DNA of 12,660 nucleotides from Solirubrobacteraceae bacterium (GTDB lineage: Bacteria; Actinomycetota; Thermoleophilia; Solirubrobacterales; Solirubrobacteraceae): NCBI GenBank assembly GCA_030151725.1, contig JASLDD010000017.1, forward strand, positions 1 to 12,660. The letters run 5' to 3'. The position numbers and the translations under genes are program-made. Below are positions 8,570 through 12,660 of this stretch, in pieces. Position 1 is the stretch's first letter; each line of letters starts with the position of its first letter. Below the pieces are notes generated by a model. It saw nothing but the letters and a program-made list of their open reading frames with translations, did no database searches and had not been told where the DNA came from.

Positions 8570-8606
8570 ACGTAAGTAGTAAGCGGCGATCTTTGTTCGG
8601 GCGCAT

Positions 8607-8632
8607 GCCGGGTGGGCTTTGGCTCACCCGGC
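8607..8632. other. Strong GC hairpin, possible transcription terminator-like structure
   Basis: Arms GCCGGGTG (8607-8614) and CACCCGGC (8625-8632) pair perfectly. The stem extends to 11 pairs with one G-T wobble and closes on a TTTG loop. No T-run follows on the minus strand. On the plus strand a TTTT occurs only about 14 bases later. It may help end transcription from murJ or insulate lepA, but a factor-independent terminator is not demonstrated. Confidence 0.4.
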
Positions 8633-8697
8633 CTCTGCTCGAGCGATTTTGTGGCGTGGTTGAGTGAAGCGAGGGCCTGTCGGGGCGTTCCCTGTAT

Positions 8698-8749
8698 GTC
8701 TCTCCGCGAGTGCTGTATAGCGATGGTTGTACAGCTCGGCGCTGGAGGT
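8698..8749. repeat. Tandem imperfect palindrome, copy 1
   Basis: The inner arms CTGTATAGC (8713-8721) and GTTGTACAG (8726-8734) flank a GATG loop. With the G-C pair outside them, the plus-strand RNA can form a 10-pair stem with two G-U wobbles. A left flank TCTCTCCGCGA precedes the inner stem as in copy 2, and a weaker outer pairing (TCTCC at 8701-8705 with GGAGG at 8744-8748) is still present. Over 37 bases (8699-8735) it differs from copy 2 at only five positions. Confidence 0.7.
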
Positions 8750-8763
8750 CGAGGTCAGGCTAT

Positions 8764-8815
8764 CTCTCTCCGCGACTACTGTATAACGATGGTTACACAG
8801 CATTGCCGGAGAGAG
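8764..8815. repeat. Tandem imperfect palindrome, copy 2 (52 bases)
   Basis: Outer arms CTCTCTCCG (8764-8772) and CGGAGAGAG (8807-8815) are perfect 9-base complements. Inner arms CTGTATAAC (8779-8787) and GTTACACAG (8792-8800) match at eight of nine positions around a GATG loop. Both stems share the same centre (8789.5), separated by six bases on each side. The whole element is therefore a 52-base interrupted palindrome. It lies exactly 66 bases downstream of copy 1. It could be an operator pair, an RNA hairpin pair or a small extragenic palindromic or MITE-like element. Confidence 0.75.
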
Positions 8816-8854
8816 TGAGCACGAGGAGGTACTTGGCTGGCCGTAACCCGGGAC

Positions 8855-8887
8855 GCTGGTCCGCTCTGGTCCGCTGGTCCGCTGGTC
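8855..8887. repeat. Microrepeat of GCTGGTCC units
   Basis: GCTGGTCC occurs at 8855-8862, in a CT-expanded form at 8863-8872, again at 8873-8880 and partially at 8881-8887. It lies just downstream of the murJ stop on the minus strand. It looks like a slippage-derived simple repeat, with no function visible. Confidence 0.6.
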
Positions 8888-8917
8888 GTCGCCGCGGCAA
8901 CGCCGGCGCATACGCCC

Positions 8918-10618
8918 TCAGGCGCGACCGAGCTGCGCCCGAATCAGGCGGCTGACCTGATGCGCCTCGGGCACGTGCATCGCGAGCACCGCGCGCGAGT
9001 ACACGACCAGACCCACCCCCGCCGCGGCCGCCATGCTCACTATCTGGGCGGGCAGCGAGACGCCCAGCACGCTATCCAACAGCTTCCACACCAGCCACGA
9101 GACGGCCGCGAGCAGCGCCGAGGCAACAGCGATCCTCGCCGTGATCATCGTCGTCTGAGCCCCCTCGATGCGACCGTTGAAGCCGATCCGCAGCCTGTGC
9201 AACTGGAGTGCCGTCATGACAGCGTTGGCCACAACCGTGCCGATGATGAGGCCCGCGATGCCCAGCGGCTTGTAAAGGCCGATGCTCACGATGATGTCCA
9301 CCACGATGTTCATTGCCGCAAGACTCGTCGGTATCCACGGCCGCTGCACGGCGAAGAAGGTCCGCGTCAGCAGCAGGTTCAGGCCGCCGAAGGGCAGGCT
9401 GAAAGCGAACCAGAAGAGCGCTATCGAGACCAGGTGCGTGGAGCCGGCGTTGAACTCACCCCGCTGGAACAGCAGCCGCACGATCGGCGTGGACAGCACG
9501 ATCATGAAGGCCGCCGCGGGGATCAGCAGGAGGTTGATCTGGCGCATGCCCGTGCCCACCGCCCGGCGCATGCCGGCTGTGTCGCGATTGGATGCCATGC
9601 GGCTGAGCGTGGGAAACAGCACCGTCGCCACAGACACGCTGAACAGCCCCTGGGGGAGCATGTAGATGCGAAACGCGTTGTCGATCGCACGCGGCGCCTG
9701 CCCGTTGACAAGCGTGCCGAACACCGAGTTGATGACCTGGTCGAGGTTCACGATCCCCAGGCCGATCGTCACGGGCAGCATCAGCGTGAACACCTGCCTG
9801 ATGCGCGGGTCGTGCCAGTCGATCGACATCTGCAGGCGGAAGTCGATGCGTCCCAACGCCCCCACTGCCATCAGCAGCTGCACGAACGTCGCAACCAGGA
9901 TCGCTATCGCATACGCGTACAGCTGATCCTGGCCGTGGAAGTGCGGGCGCAGCACGATTAGCAGCACCAGGATCACCACGTTCCACACCGCTGGCGAGAT
10001 AGCCGGGATGGAGAAGTGGTCGTATGACTGCAGCACCCCCACCAGCAGGCCGTTGAGCCCCAGGATCAACACCACCGGGAACAGCACCTGGGCCAGACCC
10101 GCCGTGAGCGCTTCCTGGGCGCCCGTGAAGGTGGTGCCGATGAACAGCGGCATGACCACGCCCGCGGCCAGGATGAAGAACGCGGTCACCGCGCCCAGCA
10201 CGATCAGCATGATCCAAAACAGCGTCGAGGCGAGCCTGAATGCCTCCTTCTTGCGGCCCTGCTGGAGCAAGTCGGTGAACACGGGCACGAAGGCCGCCGA
10301 CAGGGCGGCATTGGCGAACAGGTTGCTCACCAGGTTGGGTATCTGGAAGGCGATCGTGAACGCCGATGCCGCCCTCGACGTGCCGAAGAAGCTGGCGGCC
10401 ACGATTTCGCGCAGCAGCCCTGCCACGCGCGAGAAGCCGGTTGCGATCGAGAAGATGGCCGTGTTGCGGGCCACCCCCCTGCCACCGGGAGGCGGCGGCG
10501 CGGGCGGCTCCTCGGCAGCGGTGTCTGCAGCGGCGGGCAAGGCCGCTATAGTACGGCGCTCTGCGGCGCGCTCGGGCCGTTTGTCCCCGCGCCTCGCAGC
10601 TTTCACCATGGCGAACAT
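8918..10618 (-). CDS. murJ: Lipid II flippase MurJ (MviN family)
   Basis: A 566-residue polytopic protein with about 14 hydrophobic segments of the MurJ/MviN (MOP) fold, which flips lipid II across the membrane for peptidoglycan synthesis. Hallmarks include NTAIFSIATGFSRVAGLLRE near 52-71, QIPNLVSNLFANAALSAAFVPVF near 93-115, the MLPVTIGLGIVNLDQVINSVF segment and RTFFAVQRPWIP with the conserved aromatic/Pro residues. Family similarity begins only around residue 48; before it lies a basic, then Ala/Pro-rich tail (APPPPGG). Starts possible are ATG 10618, ATG 10609 or GTG 10474. The first overlaps the rpsT coding start, while the last would leave about 130 bases of free intergenic DNA holding a good -10 for rpsT. 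I report the longest form, with the N-terminus uncertain. The gene interrupts the common rpsT-lepA neighbourhood. Confidence 0.93.
   Translation of the reverse strand: MFAMVKAARRGDKRPERAAERRTIAALPAAADTAAEEPPAPPPPGGRGVARNTAIFSIATGFSRVAGLLREIVAASFFGTSRAASAFTIAFQIPNLVSNLFANAALSAAFVPVFTDLLQQGRKKEAFRLASTLFWIMLIVLGAVTAFFILAAGVVMPLFIGTTFTGAQEALTAGLAQVLFPVVLILGLNGLLVGVLQSYDHFSIPAISPAVWNVVILVLLIVLRPHFHGQDQLYAYAIAILVATFVQLLMAVGALGRIDFRLQMSIDWHDPRIRQVFTLMLPVTIGLGIVNLDQVINSVFGTLVNGQAPRAIDNAFRIYMLPQGLFSVSVATVLFPTLSRMASNRDTAGMRRAVGTGMRQINLLLIPAAAFMIVLSTPIVRLLFQRGEFNAGSTHLVSIALFWFAFSLPFGGLNLLLTRTFFAVQRPWIPTSLAAMNIVVDIIVSIGLYKPLGIAGLIIGTVVANAVMTALQLHRLRIGFNGRIEGAQTTMITARIAVASALLAAVSWLVWKLLDSVLGVSLPAQIVSMAAAAGVGLVVYSRAVLAMHVPEAHQVSRLIRAQLGRA
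10524..10552 (+). promoter_or_regulatory. Candidate promoter of rpsT
   Basis: TATAGT (10547-10552) matches five of six bases of the TATAAT -10 consensus. Seventeen bases upstream lies TCTGCA (10524-10529), which matches the -35 only in three positions. Transcription would start near 10559, giving a leader of about 50 bases before the rpsT ATG at 10608. The element lies inside the possible N-terminal extension of the divergent murJ gene. Confidence 0.4.
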
Positions 10619-10874
10619 TCATTCCCAGAAGAAGCGGATCCTTCGCTCAGAGCGCGAGCGCTTGGAGAATCGCCTCTACACCTCCACGATCAAGACCTAC
10701 TTCCGCCGTCTGGAGTCCCAAGTTCAGGATTCAGACCAGGAGGGCGCCGCGTCGACTCACAAAGAGCTCACGAGCACGATCGACAAGGCAGTCAAGCGTG
10801 GCGCCATGCACCGCAACACCGGCGCCCGCAAGAAGTCCCGCGCAGCCCGCACGCTCGCGGGCTCCGGCTCCTAG
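10608..10874 (+). CDS. rpsT: 30S ribosomal protein S20
   Basis: This 88-residue basic protein has the classic S20 N-terminus MANIHSQKKRILRSERERLENR, the KTYFRRLE helix and the C-terminal KGAMHRNTGARKKSR-like tail (here KRGAMHRNTGARKKSRAART). S20 binds 16S rRNA early in 30S assembly. The reading frame is open for some 600 bases upstream, but that part is antisense to murJ. The ATG at 10608 is fixed by the family's universal MAN start. No Shine-Dalgarno is evident. Its ATG overlaps a possible murJ ATG on the other strand in the palindrome CATG (10607-10610). Its TAG shares CTAG (10871-10874) with the stop of convergent holA. Confidence 0.97.
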   Translation: MANIHSQKKRILRSERERLENRLYTSTIKTYFRRLESQVQDSDQEGAASTHKELTSTIDKAVKRGAMHRNTGARKKSRAARTLAGSGS

Positions 10875-11917
10875 CCACCTGGGTCGGTAATCGCTTCGAT
10901 GGCTCGCACGGCGAGCGTGTCCTCGCTCAGCCCCGCCATCCGATTGCGTCCCGCCAGCAACGGCGCGCCACCGCGCGAATCGAGCTCCAGATCCGCCATG
11001 ACTCCCAGCGCGGCACGCATGCGCTCGGGATCGCTGCGGGCCACATCGGCCACGAACCGCTCGGCTGCCCGCGCCGGCATGCGCAGGCTGCGCTTGACAT
11101 CCGCCACCGACTCGCCCGCCTGCAGGCGCAGCGAGATCGCAAGGCCGTCGCGCAGCCGTCCGGCCATCAGATAGAGAAGGCCCGACAGGCGCTCGCCCTG
11201 GGCGCGCAGGCGCAGATAGGTGATCGTCGCCTCGCGCCCGTCGGCGCCCACCAGCGCGTCGGCCAGGCCGTAGGCACGCCACTCGGCCGAATGGGCGGCG
11301 CGCGCTTCTATGTCCTGCACTCCCACGCTCCTGGCTGCGGTCTGATCGGACTCGCCTTCGAGGGCCAGCTTCTCGAGCTCGCGCAGTAGTCGCTGCTGGC
11401 GCTCGCCCACCTGAGCCACGAGCGCCTTGGCCGCCGCCCCGTCCAGCGACAGGCCAAGTCTCGCCGCCTGCTCGCGCGCCCATTTGGCAAGCTCCCACGG
11501 CTTGACCGTCATCTGCGCCACCACCTGACCGCCCGCCCGCTTGACCGCCTCGTGAACGGCAGGCGGGACCTTCGTACGTGCCTCCTCGCGGGCGAACAGC
11601 GCCAGCGTGGTGGCGGGCGGCATAGCGGCGATCATCAGCGCGAGCTCCTTCTCGAAGTCCGCCGGGCGCCAACGCTCGACGCCTTCCACGATGATCACCC
11701 GCTGCCCAATCGCAAGCGTCATCGCCGCCAGCGCCTCGGCAACGCCCGCCGGGGTCGCCAAATCGCCATCCAGGAGCTCCACCCCCACCGTGCCGTCGTC
11801 GCGTTCAGCCAATGACCGCAGGCCCGCGCGCCGCTCCGCAACAGCGCCATGATCGTCGCCGTGGATCAGGTAGACGGGCTTGAGCTCGGGCACGGCTCCG
11901 AGTCTATGCGCAGACAC
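10871..11917 (-). CDS. holA: DNA polymerase III subunit delta
   Basis: At 348 residues this is a normal-length delta subunit of the clamp loader, which opens the beta sliding clamp. Typical segments are PVYLIHGDD at the N-terminus (14-22), RVIIVEGVERW in the AAA+-like first domain, TVKPWELAKWAREQAARLGL in the middle and the helical C-terminal domain (LLYLMAGRLRDGLAISLRLQAGES…ARAAERFV) that packs in the clamp-loader collar. Delta lacks a functional Walker A motif in this family, and none is seen here. The start is GTG at 11917. A second GTG at codon 9 also precedes the conserved core. The gene converges on rpsT with overlapping stops, an arrangement also known in mycobacteria. Upstream is leuS, 44 bases away, not comEC. 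Confidence 0.93.
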   Translation of the reverse strand: MSAHRLGAVPELKPVYLIHGDDHGAVAERRAGLRSLAERDDGTVGVELLDGDLATPAGVAEALAAMTLAIGQRVIIVEGVERWRPADFEKELALMIAAMPPATTLALFAREEARTKVPPAVHEAVKRAGGQVVAQMTVKPWELAKWAREQAARLGLSLDGAAAKALVAQVGERQQRLLRELEKLALEGESDQTAARSVGVQDIEARAAHSAEWRAYGLADALVGADGREATITYLRLRAQGERLSGLLYLMAGRLRDGLAISLRLQAGESVADVKRSLRMPARAAERFVADVARSDPERMRAALGVMADLELDSRGGAPLLAGRNRMAGLSEDTLAVRAIEAITDPGG

Positions 11918-11961
11918 TGACGCTCGCGTGGGGAGTCAAATCCGCCCCCCGGCGCTGAGGT

Positions 11962-12660
11962 CTAGCGCACGACCAGGTTTACGAGCTTCCCCGGGATCAC
12001 GATCTCCTTGACGATCTCCTTGCCCTCCATGTGGGCTCGTACGTTGGGAGCGGCGCGGCAGAGGTCCTTGAGGGTCTCGGCGTCGGCGTCGGCGCTCGCC
12101 TGCACGCGGTCGCGAACCTTGCCGTTGACCTGGCAGACAAGCTCGTAGACCTCGCTCTCCAGCAGCGCCTCATCGGCCTCGGGCCACGGCTGCTCCCACA
12201 CCCGCTCCCCGGTCAGGCGCTCGTAGATGTCAGAGCTCACGTGGGGGGCGAACGGGAACAGCAGCGAGGCCGCGTTGGCGAGCGCGAAGCGCAGCGTCTG
12301 GGTGTCGGCGCTGTCACGCCGCAGCGAGCATTCGTTCAGAAGCTCCATCACCGCCGCGATCGCGGTGTTGAAGGCGAAGCGGCGCAGATCGCCGCCGACC
12401 TTGTCGATCGCCCAGTGGGTCTTGCGCGCGAGGGCGAGATCGTCGCCGTCGATAGTGGCCGGTGGGGCTATCTCCCCCGCCGAGCCGCCCTCCCTTTCGG
12501 CGATCTCGGCCGACAGGCGCCACAGCCGCCCGAGGAAGCGAAAGACGCCGTCGACGCCCTTGTCGGACCAGTCCGCGTCCTGCTCGGGGGGGCCGACGAA
12601 CAGGATGTAGCAGCGGGCCGTGTCGGCGCCGACCCGCTCCACGATCGAGGCCGGCGAGAC
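11962..12660 (-). CDS. leuS: Leucyl-tRNA synthetase, C-terminal part (N-terminus beyond right edge)
   Basis: The frame enters from the right edge and gives 232 codons before TAG at 11962-11964. It begins VSPASIVERVGADTARCYIL, the segment that directly follows the KMSKS loop in class Ia LeuRS, so the cut is just after the catalytic signature. The helical anticodon-binding domain follows (TAIAAVMELLNE…LLFPFAPHVSSDIYERL…WPEAD). The C-terminal tRNA-binding domain is VNGKVRDRVQ…GKEIVKEIVIPGKLVNLVV, which contacts the elbow of tRNA-Leu in bacterial enzymes. All of this is intact, so nothing suggests a pseudogene. The missing part (Rossmann fold, editing domain, HIGH and KMSKS) is outside the window. 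No terminator is seen before holA, so the two may be co-transcribed. Confidence 0.95.
   Translation of the reverse strand, partial: VSPASIVERVGADTARCYILFVGPPEQDADWSDKGVDGVFRFLGRLWRLSAEIAEREGGSAGEIAPPATIDGDDLALARKTHWAIDKVGGDLRRFAFNTAIAAVMELLNECSLRRDSADTQTLRFALANAASLLFPFAPHVSSDIYERLTGERVWEQPWPEADEALLESEVYELVCQVNGKVRDRVQASADADAETLKDLCRAAPNVRAHMEGKEIVKEIVIPGKLVNLVVR

Larger units (their letters stand above)
8398..8917. other. 520-base region without a convincing gene, rich in inverted repeats
   Basis: Only short, low-quality frames occur here, on both strands, with repeated peptides that simply reflect the DNA repeat. The region holds several hairpins (8444-8454, 8473-8487, 8494-8513, 8544-8569, 8607-8632), two tandem imperfect palindromes (8698-8749 and 8764-8815) and a CTGGTCC microrepeat (8855-8887). 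Both neighbours, lepA and murJ, are on the minus strand, so this is the murJ 3' region and the lepA promoter/leader. I found no tRNA, no known riboswitch and no -35/-10 pair good enough to name. Confidence 0.6.

Noticed and set aside
8713..8800. E. coli-type SOS (LexA) boxes suggested by CTGT…ACAG
   Set aside because: The half-sites are separated by 14 bases in both copies, where the E. coli site needs 8. Actinobacterial LexA uses a different sequence.
8398..8917. Apparent change of strand composition at the lepA-murJ gap
   Set aside because: Sampled lines show the plus strand C-rich to the left (for example 27 C to 15 G at 7681-7740) and balanced in murJ (23 to 21 at 9541-9600). However, holA is C-rich again (26 to 14 at 11641-11700), so there is no clean switch.
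8612..8955. Small frames with repeated peptides on both strands in the lepA-murJ gap
   Set aside because: The peptide repeats appear in several frames because the DNA repeat period (66) is a multiple of three. None has a good ribosome site or convincing composition.
10008..10607. Upstream extension of the rpsT frame
   Set aside because: Antisense to murJ. The S20 family starts with MAN, which matches the ATG at 10608.
11911..11939. Promoter for holA from TTGACT at 11934-11939 (minus)
   Set aside because: The -35-like hexamer is good, but no -10-like sequence lies 16-18 bases away; the nearest candidate falls inside the coding start.

Overview
The window is high-GC bacterial chromosome, about two thirds or more G+C by eye. 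It looks like an actinobacterium, and within that group a Thermoleophilia/Solirubrobacterales-type lineage is my best guess. That guess rests on the leuS-holA-rpsT core order, the style of the small envelope lipoprotein and the GT-C-like membrane protein, and the OmpR/MprA-type two-component pair. It is inference, not proof. I see no rRNA, tRNA, CRISPR array, insertion sequence or prophage. All positions were read by hand.

Left third (1-4836), cell envelope and signalling: a partial multi-pass membrane protein leaves the left edge on the minus strand (3-656). It is divergent from a predicted 229-residue lipoprotein (702-1391). A flippase-like membrane protein of the lysylphosphatidylglycerol-synthase TM family follows (1409-2416, minus). 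It is divergent from an OmpR-family response regulator (2588-3283) whose TGA overlaps the ATG of its histidine kinase (3280-4836).

Middle (4833-8397, minus strand): one compact operon reads lepA -> low-molecular-weight phosphatase -> fructosamine/ketosamine kinase -> small AraC-type regulator. lepA and the phosphatase are 3 bases apart, phosphatase and kinase overlap by ATGA, and the regulator starts 38 bases after the kinase. The phosphatase-kinase pair matches a known protein-deglycation gene pair.

Between lepA and murJ (8398-8917) lie 520 bases with no convincing gene but much structure. There are several GC-rich hairpins and two tandem imperfect palindromes 66 bases apart; the better one is symmetric over 52 bases. 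A short CTGGTCC microrepeat follows.

Right third (8918-12660), housekeeping: murJ (lipid II flippase, minus) is head-to-head with rpsT (ribosomal protein S20, plus), and their possible start codons overlap. rpsT converges on holA (DNA polymerase III delta, minus), sharing a CTAG stop. leuS (leucyl-tRNA synthetase C-terminus, minus) runs off the right edge. The comEA/comEC genes that often precede holA are absent here.

Most interesting: the tandem palindromes upstream of lepA, the translationally coupled deglycation operon with its own AraC-type gene, and the overlapping start codons of murJ and rpsT.
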